19,240 nt of DNA from JAUSIF01 sp036556265. Lineage in GTDB: Bacteria > Pseudomonadota > Alphaproteobacteria > Rhizobiales > Xanthobacteraceae. The position numbers and the translations under genes were made by a program. Where the stretch lies: positions 1 through 19,240 of the forward strand of contig DATBJU010000041.1 of NCBI GenBank assembly GCA_036556265.1, read 5' to 3'. The stretch's first letter is position 1. Every line of letters starts with the position of its first letter. Positions 7,764 through 15,645 of the stretch are shown piece by piece. The notes under the pieces were generated by a model. That model was not told the origin of the DNA. It was given only the letters and a program-made list of their open reading frames with translations, and ran no database searches.

Positions 7764-8564
7764 ATGACCGATCCCAAGGAGCCGCTGAGCTTCAATCCTT
7801 TCTGGCAGGGGGTCTTCGGCAGCGAGCAACCGGCGATGCGCCGCGGCCGATACTTCTTCCGACTGCTGTCGCGGGGCGACGTACCTCGCTGCCGGCTCTG
7901 CTTCGCACCGTTCGCGGGATTCGGCGCTCCGATCGCGAGAGCGGTCGGACGCGGCCCATGGCGCCGCGCCCACAGCCTCTGCAATCAATGCGAGACGGTG
8001 CTGCGCAAGCAGCCGGGCGGGAGCGAAGTCGAGATGGCGGTGTTGTTTGCCGACGTGCGCGGCTCGACGCCGATGGCGGCGGGGATGAGCCCGGTCGAAT
8101 ACGGCACGCTCATGCACCGGTTCTATCGCGCCGCCACGAAGGTGCTCATAGACAACGACGCAGTGATCGACAAGATGGTCGGCGACGAGGTCATCGGGCT
8201 GTTCAGTGTCGGCGTGAGCGGTCCCGACTTCGTGCGGCGTGCGGCGCTGGCCGGGCGCGAGATGCTGCAAGCGACCGGTTATGGCGAAGGGGGCGGGCCT
8301 TGGCTCCCGATTGGAGTCGCCGTTCACACAGGCGTCGTCTTCGCGGGCTCGCTCGTTGCCGAGGGTGGCGCCTACGAGATGGTCGCGCTCGGTGACGCGA
8401 TGAACCTGGCAGCACGGCTCGTCAGCGCTGCCGGCAGCGGCGAGCTTGTGATCAGCGAAGCGGTCTGGCCGCGGGTGGCAGACGAAATTCCGGCGCAAAC
8501 GCGAACGCTGACGTTGAAAGGGTACGACCAGCCCGTCACCGCGCACGTCGCGCGCGTCAATTGA
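7764..8564 (+). CDS. class III adenylate/guanylate cyclase with Cys4 module
   Basis: 266 residues. Residues 40-80 carry CRLC (43, 46) and CNQC (73, 76), a probable zinc-binding knuckle. Residues 89-265 are a class III nucleotidyl cyclase domain making cAMP or cGMP from the triphosphate: metal Asp97 (LFADVRGST) and Asp141 (KMVGDEV), purine-contact Lys137, and transition-state Asn214 and Arg218 (GDAMNLAARL). All residues for catalysis are present, but the second purine-contact position (Asp, Thr or Ser in most enzymes) appears to be Val207, so base preference is unclear. No membrane segment or signal peptide is present, so it should be cytosolic. It is divergent from uvrB; TAAATT at 7733-7738 might be a -10. 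The Shine-Dalgarno is weak. The next gene is convergent. Confidence 0.88.
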   Translation: MTDPKEPLSFNPFWQGVFGSEQPAMRRGRYFFRLLSRGDVPRCRLCFAPFAGFGAPIARAVGRGPWRRAHSLCNQCETVLRKQPGGSEVEMAVLFADVRGSTPMAAGMSPVEYGTLMHRFYRAATKVLIDNDAVIDKMVGDEVIGLFSVGVSGPDFVRRAALAGREMLQATGYGEGGGPWLPIGVAVHTGVVFAGSLVAEGGAYEMVALGDAMNLAARLVSAAGSGELVISEAVWPRVADEIPAQTRTLTLKGYDQPVTAHVARVN

Positions 8565-8573
8565 CGCGATGTC

Positions 8574-9623
8574 CTACTGCTGAAGCGATTTCAGATAGGC
8601 GTCGGAGAAATCCGTGCGCAACTCGATCCACATCGGCATGTGGTCCGAGATCTGCCAGGTGCGCCATTTGGAAAAGTACTTTGTCGGATTAGTCGCTTCC
8701 GGGGCGCTGTCCTGCTGCATGAGCGGCAGATAGACCGGTAGATCCTCGTCACGAAATACCGATTTGTAGAGATCAACTAACCCGCCGTCGCCGATCTCCA
8801 GGCGTTTCTCCTTCACGCGCAGGGCGATCTGATCGTAGAAATGATCGCGCTCGGTGACGCCGGCGCCGAACTGGAGCGGATCGGGGACAATGAAGCCGTT
8901 GCTTTCCAGCGCCTGCATGGTCGCATGCTCGGGGCTGACGATGTTGAAGTCGCCGAGCAGGATGTAATCCTCGTTCTCCTTCTCTTGGCGCGACTTGAAG
9001 AATTTTGCGATGCGCTCGATCTCCTGGCGCCGCTGCTCGAGCTTCGGACCGGTTTCCTCGCCGTAATAGATGTGCACCGTGCACAGGTTGAACTGGAACC
9101 ACCCCGCCTGGAAGGAGACGAGAAACGGCGTGCGAGCGAACTGCACGCCGGCCGTTTCGGCGGTGGCGCCCGCCGGCAATACGGTCTGGCCGGTCGGCAG
9201 TACGATCTCGCCCGCAATTTTGCGGAAGCGAACGACCCCTGTGTTGAAGACGAACGCCATGCGTTCGCTGTTGCCGCCGGAGCCCTCGGTGGTGTCGGTG
9301 ACGATGTAGTCCCAGCGCGGACCGAGCAGCTGCATGATGCGCTTGAACGGCGCGAGATTGCGATTGACCTCCTGCATCGCGACGAGATCGAAGGTCGCGA
9401 TCGTTTCAGCGATATAGTAGTACGCTTCGTCCTCGCGCGGGCGCGGGTTGAACTTGGACGAGCCGAGATCGCGGACATTCCAGGTCGCGAGCAGCAGCGT
9501 GCGCGGATTTCGCTTCGCGCGGATCGGCGCAAGCTGCGAGCGCAGCGCGAGAAGTCGGTCGATGGTGCGTTTGGTGGCGGGAGTCGATGCCGACGCACGC
9601 AGTCCGCCGTAATAGATCGACAT
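8574..9623 (-). CDS. endonuclease/exonuclease/phosphatase family protein
   Basis: 349 residues without signal peptide. The DNase I/exonuclease III/sphingomyelinase-like fold is shown by the ordered motifs TWNVRDLG (Asn49), MQEVN (Glu85), ERMAFVFN (about 120-127), TVHIYYG (His184), LLGDFNIV (Asp225, Asn227), HFYDQIAL and the final SDHMPMW (Asp327, His328). These are the Mg-binding and catalytic residues, so the enzyme should be an active phosphodiesterase or phosphatase. DNA, RNA, lipid or inositol substrates cannot be distinguished. It converges on the cyclase gene with a 9-bp gap and is the most distal of the minus-strand genes from 14375 down; a 66-bp gap separates it from the CMD-like gene. 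Confidence 0.88.
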   Translation of the reverse strand: MSIYYGGLRASASTPATKRTIDRLLALRSQLAPIRAKRNPRTLLLATWNVRDLGSSKFNPRPREDEAYYYIAETIATFDLVAMQEVNRNLAPFKRIMQLLGPRWDYIVTDTTEGSGGNSERMAFVFNTGVVRFRKIAGEIVLPTGQTVLPAGATAETAGVQFARTPFLVSFQAGWFQFNLCTVHIYYGEETGPKLEQRRQEIERIAKFFKSRQEKENEDYILLGDFNIVSPEHATMQALESNGFIVPDPLQFGAGVTERDHFYDQIALRVKEKRLEIGDGGLVDLYKSVFRDEDLPVYLPLMQQDSAPEATNPTKYFSKWRTWQISDHMPMWIELRTDFSDAYLKSLQQ

Positions 9624-9689
9624 GTCCGCTGCCCCAGGTGGCCGGCTGCATTAAATCAGGCTACAGCCAGCCGTTGCAAGGCCCAGCGT

Positions 9690-10304
9690 TCAACTCGAGT
9701 GCTTGCCGACGCTCCAGCCGCGCTTCGCGAGAAAGCGCTCACCGACCTCGATCGGCTCGTCCTCGAGCGGCGTCGCCATGGTGTCGTTCCAACGATTGAG
9801 GAAACCGAACACGGCGATCACGCCGACGATCTCGACGATCTGCTCCTCGGTCCAATACTTCTTCAGCTCCGTGAACATCTCGTCGGTCGCCGAATTGGGA
9901 ACGGTCCCAGCAGCCACCGCGAGATCAAGCGCGGCGCGTTCGGCGGGGCTGTATAACGGGCTCGTCTGATAGTCCCAAACGGCCGCAACCTTTGCTTCGT
10001 CGACGCCGAAATGCAGGGCGCCGCCGGCGGTGCGCGCCATGCAATACTGGCAGCCGGCGGTGCGGCTCGCGACGTGCGCGATCAGGCGTTTGAGGCCGCG
10101 GTCGACCTTTCCGTTTGGTTCCCAGATCGAAGCAGTGAGCTGTGCGAGGGCCTGCACCATTTTCGGCTTGCGCTGCATGATCAGCACGCTGTTCGGAATG
10201 AAGCCGAGGGACTTGCGATAGGTTTCGAACGCGTCCTTCAGCTCAGGCGAATGCTCGGGCGGCAGCGGCGTGAGGCGCGGCCTCGGCCGGGTCCTTTGAT
10301 CCAT
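9690..10304 (-). CDS. carboxymuconolactone decarboxylase / AhpD-like protein
   Basis: 204 residues; AGGAGG lies upstream of the ATG. The all-helical AhpD/CMD fold is indicated by LGFIPNSVLIMQRKPKMVQAL and by the core motif VASRTAGCQYCMARTAGGALHFG around Cys85-x2-Cys88. Family members are alkylhydroperoxidases using the CxxC pair, or decarboxylases in protocatechuate catabolism. The His that normally follows the second cysteine by three or four residues is absent (Arg91, Thr92), so peroxidase activity of the classical type is doubtful. A WNDTMATPLEDEPIEVG segment near the C-terminus is typical of the subgroup found next to oxidoreductases. The 55-bp gap to the LLM oxidoreductase gene on the same strand suggests cotranscription. 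Confidence 0.82.
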   Translation of the reverse strand: MDQRTRPRPRLTPLPPEHSPELKDAFETYRKSLGFIPNSVLIMQRKPKMVQALAQLTASIWEPNGKVDRGLKRLIAHVASRTAGCQYCMARTAGGALHFGVDEAKVAAVWDYQTSPLYSPAERAALDLAVAAGTVPNSATDEMFTELKKYWTEEQIVEIVGVIAVFGFLNRWNDTMATPLEDEPIEVGERFLAKRGWSVGKHSS

Positions 10305-10359
10305 CGGAGCGTCCTCCTGGGAGGTTTACGGTCCCTTCTAGCACTTTCGTCGCGCGAGA

Positions 10360-11565
10360 TCAGACTGTTACGGCAGGCTCAGGAACGCGCTTGACTTGGT
10401 GCGCCTGTAGCTTCGGGAGTACCTCGCGCCCGAAGCGGCGGATCTGCTCGACGAACAGCTTATTGGGTCGGGCGCCGAGGTTGATATTGAGCAGCAGCGA
10501 ATTCGCACCCGCGTGCTCGGCCATTTCGATCAGCAGCTCCGTCACTTCCTTCGCCGATCCGAACGCCAGTTCGCCGCTCTCCACGCGCTTTTCCACGTCA
10601 GCCATCGTGGTATTGCGGATTTTCTCGCGGTCCATGGCGGCGGCCTGCTTGTTCTCGGGCCGAACGTAGTCGAAAGAGGGCGAGTCCGGCGAGCGGCCGC
10701 CGGGCGGAATTTTCCCGCCGGGCTCCAGACTGCCGTGATGCCATAGCACCTGATTGAAGTAGAGGAAGTAGGGGCCGTACTCGCGCAGCGCGTCCGCCTT
10801 GCTGTCGGCGACATAGGCGTCGGTGAAGAAGCAGAGGTGGTCGGGCGTAATGTCGTGGCCGTGCGTGGCAAGGTGCTTCGCGAAATAGCCGACCATGTCC
10901 TCGGTGAGACCGCGCTTGAAATCCGGGATTACCGCCTTGAGGTTGCGTGCGGCGGTCCACTCGATCGTTTCCTTGCTGCCGGTGAATGGAATCCACACCG
11001 GCGGATGCGGCTTCTGATAGGGCCGCGGCCAGATTGCGATGTCCTGGAACGACCAGAACTTGCCTTCGTGGGAAAATGACTCTTCGGTCCAGGCCTTCAT
11101 GATGATGTCGTAGGCTTCCTCGAAGCGCGCGCGAGACTCCGACATCGGCACACGATACACCTTGTACTCGCGGGGCACACCGCGCGCGAAGCCGGAGATG
11201 ATCCTGCCGCGCGACAGGCAATCGGCCATCGCCACCTCCTCGGCGATGCGGAGCGGATTGTGAATCGGCAGAAGATTGCCGAGCAGCAGCAGCTGAAGCT
11301 TGCTCGTATGCTGGGCAGCGACCGCCGCGATCATGTTCGGCGAGTTCATCAGGCCGTGCGGCGTGTTGTGATGCTCGGTTAGCGCGACGCCGTCGAAGCC
11401 GGCACGCTCCATCTCCTTCCACGCTTCGATGTGCTCGGCGTAGCTGCGTGCAGCGATCTCAGGATCGAAATGCCGGCGCGGAAAAGGATAGGGGAGATAT
11501 CGTTCCTTCTTCGCGTCATCGAAATGCCGATCGTAGGGCAGCAGGTCGAAGATGTAGACTTTCAT
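10360..11565 (-). CDS. LLM class flavin-dependent oxidoreductase
   Basis: 401 residues, ATG with GGGAGA upstream. It belongs to the bacterial luciferase-like monooxygenase fold: an N-terminal beta strand (MKVYIFDLLPY), AWKEMERAGFDGVALTEHH, SKLQLLLLGNLLPIHNPLRIAEEVAMADCLSRGRIISGFARGV (typical phosphate-flavin barrel segments), FEEAYDIIMKAWTEE and a conserved PPVWIPFTGSKETIEWTA. Such enzymes use reduced FMN or F420 to hydroxylate or oxidise an organic substrate in the cytosol. It is only 18 bp downstream of the intradiol dioxygenase gene, so the two are almost certainly one operon; a role in hydroxylating the aromatic precursor of the ring-cleavage substrate is a reasonable inference. Confidence 0.9.
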   Translation of the reverse strand: MKVYIFDLLPYDRHFDDAKKERYLPYPFPRRHFDPEIAARSYAEHIEAWKEMERAGFDGVALTEHHNTPHGLMNSPNMIAAVAAQHTSKLQLLLLGNLLPIHNPLRIAEEVAMADCLSRGRIISGFARGVPREYKVYRVPMSESRARFEEAYDIIMKAWTEESFSHEGKFWSFQDIAIWPRPYQKPHPPVWIPFTGSKETIEWTAARNLKAVIPDFKRGLTEDMVGYFAKHLATHGHDITPDHLCFFTDAYVADSKADALREYGPYFLYFNQVLWHHGSLEPGGKIPPGGRSPDSPSFDYVRPENKQAAAMDREKIRNTTMADVEKRVESGELAFGSAKEVTELLIEMAEHAGANSLLLNINLGARPNKLFVEQIRRFGREVLPKLQAHQVKRVPEPAVTV

Positions 11566-11583
11566 TTCGTCTCCCTGCGCCGA

Positions 11584-12477
11584 CTACTGAATCGGCGGAC
11601 GCGGTAATTTCGCTTCGCCGGGCTCCATCCTGAACGTGTAGTCGAGCGAATACCACGGGCCTTCCACGTCGGGGGCGGGCGGCTTTTCGTTCTCGTGGCG
11701 AACATAGTTGCCGATCAGCGCGCGCGTGACGCCGAACTGCACGTCCGTGTCGAGCAGCGGATCGTCGCTCACATAGACCTGCGAAATCAGGGTTTTGAAC
11801 CCGGACTTGAAAATCAGGAAATGCAGGTGAGCCGGCCGGTAGTGGTGGCGGCCCTGGGCGCGGATCAGGTCTCCGACCGGGCCATCAATCGGGATCGGAT
11901 AACCCGCCGGTTTCACGCTGCGGAAGCTGAAGTGACCATTCTTGTCGGTCATGAACTTGCCACGCAGATTCATGTGTGCCTGCTTCGGATCCTGTTGCTC
12001 GTAGAAACCCTCGGGCGAAGAGTGCCAGACGTCCACTTCGGCGCCTTCGATCGGCTCGCCGTTCTGGTCCTGCACCCAGATCTTCACGAAAATGGCCGGA
12101 CCCGGTGTAGGCGAGCGGACGATCGAGCTGCCGCTCTCCGTGCGCGGGGAGTTCATACGCCAGAACGGACCGAGGAGGTTTGCGGAGGTTTCGGTCTGGC
12201 CATCGTTGCCGTTGTTGAGAAGGCAGATCAGTGTCGAGAATCCGAGCGAGCCGGACATCAGCACGACCTCGTTGTGCGACGGCGTCGTCTTCTGGCCGAG
12301 CGCAGCGACATACGCGCACGCCTGCTGAAATTCCTCTTCGGTGAGATGCACCTCGCGAGCGAAATCATGCAGGTGCCGCACAAGAGCGGCGGTGATTTCG
12401 CGCAGGCGTGGATTCTTGGTGCGGTTCACGGCCTCGAGCACCGCGTGCGTCACTTGTTGCTGGTTCTCGATGATCAT
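11584..12477 (-). CDS. intradiol ring-cleavage dioxygenase
   Basis: 297 residues; GAGGAGA lies upstream of the ATG. The N-terminal helical domain (about 1-105, LREITAALVRHLHDFAREVHLTEEEFQQA) is the catechol/hydroxyquinol 1,2-dioxygenase dimerisation domain; residues 106-297 are the beta-sandwich catalytic domain. All four non-haem Fe(III) ligands can be placed: Tyr159 (GFYEQQ), Tyr193 (AGYPIP), His217 and His219 (RPAHLHF). The enzyme splits a catechol or 1,2,4-trihydroxybenzene between the two hydroxyl carbons with O2. Overall pattern (LLGPFWRMNSP, VGDLIRAQGRHHYRPAHLHF) suggests the hydroxyquinol 1,2-dioxygenase branch, but this needs a tree. It is the first gene of the operon with the LLM oxidoreductase and CMD-like genes. 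Confidence 0.92.
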   Translation of the reverse strand: MIIENQQQVTHAVLEAVNRTKNPRLREITAALVRHLHDFAREVHLTEEEFQQACAYVAALGQKTTPSHNEVVLMSGSLGFSTLICLLNNGNDGQTETSANLLGPFWRMNSPRTESGSSIVRSPTPGPAIFVKIWVQDQNGEPIEGAEVDVWHSSPEGFYEQQDPKQAHMNLRGKFMTDKNGHFSFRSVKPAGYPIPIDGPVGDLIRAQGRHHYRPAHLHFLIFKSGFKTLISQVYVSDDPLLDTDVQFGVTRALIGNYVRHENEKPPAPDVEGPWYSLDYTFRMEPGEAKLPRPPIQ

Positions 12478-12517
12478 GCGCGTCTCCTCGCGGCAGGCGG
12501 CCGATCTCTAAAGGAAC

Positions 12518-12547
12518 CGGCCCGCCGGGCGCAAGCACGGCGGGCCG
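12518..12547 (-). terminator. hairpin between MBL and dioxygenase genes
   Basis: A perfect 9-bp GC stem (CGGCCCGCC / GGCGGGCCG) with a 12-nt loop lies 25 nt past the minus-strand stop at 12573, followed by GTTCCTTTA. It probably ends the MBL transcript, making the dioxygenase operon separately transcribed. Confidence 0.55.
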
Positions 12548-12572
12548 TTGGAGTGGGCAGGAAGCGTGGGCG

Positions 12573-13448
12573 TTATTTCTTGTCGCGCCAATAGGTGCAG
12601 TAGCGCTCGACGTTGCCGGCAAGAAACTGCTCGTAGCTCATCCAGGTTGCATATTTCGGCATCTTCAGTTCGCGGATTCCGGCATCGGTGCATTGGCCTG
12701 CGTCGGCGATCTTCTTCACCTCGGTGGACAGCTCTTCCATGTAAGCGAGGTGGTTTTGCACGTCGGCCTTGGTACCCAATCGGCCGCCAGGTCCGGGGTG
12801 ACCGGGGACGAGGCGGTCCCAATCCATTGCGATCACGCGTTTGAGCGAGTCATGCCAGTCGGGCAGGTAGGAATCCGGCATGTTGCGCCAATTCAGGCTC
12901 TGCACCGGAATGAAGTCGACGGCGAACAGCAGTTTCTCCTTCGGAAGCCGCATGATGAGCGAGTTGTCGGAATGGTTCTTTCCGACATAGAGCAGTTCCA
13001 GATCGGTGCCGCCCACGGAGATAGTGCGCCTGTCGTCCACGGTCTCGTCGGGAATGACGATATCGGCGCGCGCCATCTGGGTGAGGCGATCCTTGGCGAT
13101 GCGATGGGCGACGAAGGTCGCGCCCGCATCCTTGAACGGCTTGCCGCCGGCGATGTGGTCGGGATGGTGGTGGCTGTAGATCACGTAGCGGATGGGAGCC
13201 TGCGTGACCTTTCGGATTTCACCGATGTAGGCCTCCGCGGCGGGACGGTTGTCACTGATGGGATCGGTCGCAATCACGCCGTCGGGCGTCACGACGAACA
13301 TTGATTGATGGAACTGGTAACGGAAGATGTAGACATTCTCGGCGCCGTCGACCTTGGTGGTTGCGAACAGCGGCGACGGCGTCTGCGCCATGGCGGGAGC
13401 GGCGAGTGCGAGAAGCACAGCCGCCAGGGCGAACAGTGTACGCGGCAT
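12573..13448 (-). CDS. exported metallo-beta-lactamase-fold hydrolase
   Basis: 291 residues from the ATG at 13448, with GGGAGG five bases upstream. Residues 1-21 are a signal peptide (PRTLFALAAVLLALAAPAMA-Q), so it acts in the periplasm. The MBL di-zinc site is complete: HxHxDH at 93-98 (YSHHHPDHIAGG), His159 (GKNHSDNS), Asp178 (LFAVDFIP) and His217 (VPGHPGPGG). Genuine beta-lactamase activity is not implied; related exported members hydrolyse diverse esters, lactones or thioesters. Two or three C-terminal cysteines (AGQCTD, ERYCTYWR) may form a disulphide. It lies 95 bp upstream of the dioxygenase gene, with a terminator-like hairpin between them. Confidence 0.88.
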   Translation of the reverse strand: MPRTLFALAAVLLALAAPAMAQTPSPLFATTKVDGAENVYIFRYQFHQSMFVVTPDGVIATDPISDNRPAAEAYIGEIRKVTQAPIRYVIYSHHHPDHIAGGKPFKDAGATFVAHRIAKDRLTQMARADIVIPDETVDDRRTISVGGTDLELLYVGKNHSDNSLIMRLPKEKLLFAVDFIPVQSLNWRNMPDSYLPDWHDSLKRVIAMDWDRLVPGHPGPGGRLGTKADVQNHLAYMEELSTEVKKIADAGQCTDAGIRELKMPKYATWMSYEQFLAGNVERYCTYWRDKK

Positions 13449-13580
13449 CAAATCCTCCCTTTGGATCGGCTAGAGAGCAGGGGGTCCGATCCGCTCTTGA
13501 TTTGGGGCGACAGATTCCCAGGCAGTTGACCCCGCCCGGCCGCCCGATATTCCGGCTTCGCGAAACCGTGTTTCTCCGAA

Positions 13581-14375
13581 CTACTCCGCCTGGTCGTATA
13601 CGGCGATACGCCACTCGTTGCCGCTCTTTGCGAAACAGAGCCGGTCCACGAACAGCGGGTGCAAGTTCTTGGCCTGCGCCCAACCGGTCTTGCCGGAAGG
13701 AAGCAGGAGCTCGAAGTGGGTGGGAGCAGGAGGCGCCGTCGGCGCGCCACCCTCGGGCGGCGGCGGGTAGACGGACACGATGGGCATCGCCGCGTTGCGG
13801 GCGCGTGCAACGATTGCGCCGCCGCTCGGAGTCGCGGTGAGCGGTGTCTCCTCCAGCATGTAGACCCACTCCGACAGGTCGTTTTCCTCATCAACACGCC
13901 GGAGTGCGACATCGAGGTTCGCGGCATCCGTGACTTTGGCGAGTGTCGAGCCGCACACGAGGGGCGAGCCAGCTTCCTGCGTCAGTATTTCGTCTCGGCC
14001 GAAAAACTCGAGCAGGCCCCATTGCGGACCGATGTCAGTCGATCCGTCGGCGTCGCGCCCCACCGGGCGGAAACCGAACGCGACCTTGAAATTGTGTGCG
14101 GCGTCGCGCTTGGCGTCGAACTCGTCGGCTGTCGCGCCCCCAGTGATCCAGCGAAAATCCGGGGCGAGGAGAGCGATGACGGCGGTGAGGTCTTGGTCCT
14201 TGACCGCGTCAGCCAGCTTCTTGCGCAAGCCTGTCAGGGCGTCGTCGCCCTTGAAGAGCGGCAAAGCCCGCACTGCAATCTCGGGATAGGGGACTTTCTT
14301 GATCGCGAGCGCGGGCGCGGAGGCGAGCGTCGCTGCGATGGCTAAGGAGGCAATGAAGAGGGGGCTTCGGCGCAT
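13581..14375 (-). CDS. exported hypothetical protein with SH3-like C-terminus
   Basis: 264 residues. The signal peptide is MRRSPLFIASLAIAATLASA with a cut near ALA-I. Residues 50-75 (LRKKLADAVKDQDLTAVIALLAPDFRW) look like the first helices of a SnoaL/NTF2-type or DUF4440-like module. Residues about 165-200 are VALRRVDEENDLSEWVYMLEETPLTATPSGGAIVARA and, after a Pro-rich linker (PPPPEGGAPTAPPAP), the end (ELLLPSGKTGWAQAKNLHPLFVDRLCFAKSGNEWRIAVYDQ) resembles a bacterial SH3-like domain plus a final strand. The function is unknown; a periplasmic binding or envelope role is inferred. It is 132 bp upstream of the MBL gene and divergent from the SIMPL gene. Confidence 0.75.
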   Translation of the reverse strand: MRRSPLFIASLAIAATLASAPALAIKKVPYPEIAVRALPLFKGDDALTGLRKKLADAVKDQDLTAVIALLAPDFRWITGGATADEFDAKRDAAHNFKVAFGFRPVGRDADGSTDIGPQWGLLEFFGRDEILTQEAGSPLVCGSTLAKVTDAANLDVALRRVDEENDLSEWVYMLEETPLTATPSGGAIVARARNAAMPIVSVYPPPPEGGAPTAPPAPTHFELLLPSGKTGWAQAKNLHPLFVDRLCFAKSGNEWRIAVYDQAE

Positions 14376-14438
14376 GTCTAATCCTGAAACCCGTGGTAGG
14401 GGCGAATCGCGATCGATCTATGTCGCTCGTTGCGAGCG

Positions 14439-14464
14439 AGACAATCATGTTCACGCGATTGTCT
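14439..14464. promoter_or_regulatory. operator-like dyad AGACAATC-N10-GATTGTCT
   Basis: An 8-bp perfect inverted repeat with a 10-bp spacer sits in the 186-bp divergent region between the 14375 and 14562 starts. A second short hairpin (TCGCTCG-ttg-CGAGCGA, 14423-14439) abuts it. The geometry suits a dimeric regulator. No regulator gene is adjacent. Confidence 0.4.
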
Positions 14465-14561
14465 GCAAATGGAAGGGTTGCATGAAGTGGGCGAAAGAGC
14501 CGCCCCAATCCGGCCGCGAAGGTCATGCTCGTTCCCGACCCTCGCCTCGGGAGGAGAGACA

Positions 14562-15293
14562 ATGGGTCGTGTCCGTTTCGACTTGATGCGCCGCGCCGCC
14601 GCGGCAATCGTGATTTCGGTTGCGTTCGTGCATCCGGTGACTGCGCAGGAAAAAGCCGTGCCGTCGCTCACAGTGGTCGGCGAGGGCATCGCGACCGCGA
14701 CGCCGGATCTCGCCATCGTCAACGTGGGCGTCGTTGTGCAGGCCCCGCGCGCCGCCGACGCGCTCGTGCAGAACTCGAAATCGGCAGCGGAAGTAATCGC
14801 CGCCGTGAAGGAAGCGGGCATCGCGCCGCGCGACATTGAGACCAGCCGCGTGTCCCTGCGGCCGCAATACTCGCAGCCGTCCCAAGGATCGCGCGAGGCG
14901 CCCAAGATCGTGGGCTATGAAGCGAGCAATTCCTTGTCGATCCGCGTGCGCGTGCTCGACAAGGTCGGTGCCGTGCTCGATCGGCTGGTCACCGTGGGCG
15001 CAAACCAGATTCGCGGAGTCGAACTGACGATCGCGGAACCAGGACCGTTGCGCGACGAAGCACGCGTAGCCGCAATGAAGGACGCGATGCGGAAGGCGAG
15101 CATGCTGGCCGACGCGGCCGACGTGCGGATCGTGCGGCTGTTCTCCGTGATCGAGGACTTGCGGGAGGGTCCGCGGCCCGTCGCGCTCCGCACGGCGGCG
15201 GAGTCGGCGCCGCGTCCGGCGGTCCCGATCGAGGCAGGCGAGCAGGAGATCCGCGGGCGAGTGACGGCGGTTTTCGAAATCGCGCCGAAATAG
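14562..15293 (+). CDS. SIMPL domain (DUF541) periplasmic protein
   Basis: 243 residues from the ATG at 14562, with GGGAGGAGA upstream; the frame is open earlier but that sequence is not protein-like. A signal peptide (MGRVRFDLMRRAAAAIVISV, cut near VTAQ) is followed by the DUF541 fold: LTVVGEGIATATPDLAIVNVGVVVQ, then SAAEVIAAVKEAGIAPRDIETSRVSLRPQY, YEASNSLSIRVRVLDKVGAVLDRLVTVGANQIRGVELTI and DEARVAAMKDAMRKASMLADAADV. Members such as BP26/OMP28 of Brucella and E. coli YggE are periplasmic oligomers linked to oxidative stress, without known catalysis. The gene appears monocistronic; the hairpin at 15319-15353 is its likely terminator. Confidence 0.9.
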   Translation: MGRVRFDLMRRAAAAIVISVAFVHPVTAQEKAVPSLTVVGEGIATATPDLAIVNVGVVVQAPRAADALVQNSKSAAEVIAAVKEAGIAPRDIETSRVSLRPQYSQPSQGSREAPKIVGYEASNSLSIRVRVLDKVGAVLDRLVTVGANQIRGVELTIAEPGPLRDEARVAAMKDAMRKASMLADAADVRIVRLFSVIEDLREGPRPVALRTAAESAPRPAVPIEAGEQEIRGRVTAVFEIAPK

Positions 15294-15318
15294 GGCAGCG
15301 CCGAAGCTCCGGAACGCA

Positions 15319-15353
15319 GCGAGCGCTCCGCGGGCCTCGCCGCGAGCGCTCGC
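15319..15353. terminator. hairpin between convergent genes
   Basis: A perfect 10-bp stem (GCGAGCGCTC / GAGCGCTCGC) with a 15-nt partly self-pairing loop lies 26 nt past the SIMPL stop and 58 nt beyond the stop of the convergent gene. No U-run follows; it may act as a shared terminator. Confidence 0.45.
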
Positions 15354-15411
15354 ATCGATTCTGAAACAGGCCGGTTGGACCCGCCAGGCGGCGGTCAGGA
15401 CCGGACCGTCG

Positions 15412-15645
15412 CTACTTCTTCTTGGCCGGCGCCGGGGCGGGGTGCCACGCCGCGTGCCAATGGTCGTGCCAGAGGCAGGCAGGTGTCGCTCGCGGCTGAC
15501 CATAGGTGATGTGGCAATATCCCCAGCCAAGTCCGCCGAGGACCAAGAGCGTGGCGCCCGCATCCGCGCGTGCCGGCTGCGCCGACAGCAACGAACCCAG
15601 CGCCAAGGCCGACACTGCAGCAAGTACGAAACCAAACTTTCTCAT
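15412..15645 (-). CDS. small exported His/Trp-containing protein, PAPAPAKKK tail
   Basis: 77 residues. The signal peptide is MRKFGFVLAAVSALALGSLL with a cut after ARA or SA. A short Gly-rich hydrophobic part (ATLLVLGGLGWGYCHITYG) and a His/Trp cluster (CLWHDHWHAAWHP) follow; the two cysteines and four histidines could bind a metal, though this is only a composition argument. The C-terminus PAPAPAKKK matches the tail of the small exported protein at 17023-17187. GGGGAG lies upstream of the ATG. No family is recognised. It is convergent with the SIMPL gene and divergent from the deacetylase gene across 424 bp. Confidence 0.68.
   Translation of the reverse strand: MRKFGFVLAAVSALALGSLLSAQPARADAGATLLVLGGLGWGYCHITYGQPRATPACLWHDHWHAAWHPAPAPAKKK

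Noticed and set aside
8841..9956. Long plus-strand open frame across the EEP and CMD genes
   Set aside because: It spans two genuine minus-strand genes and the gap between them, which a real gene would not do; no motif is visible.
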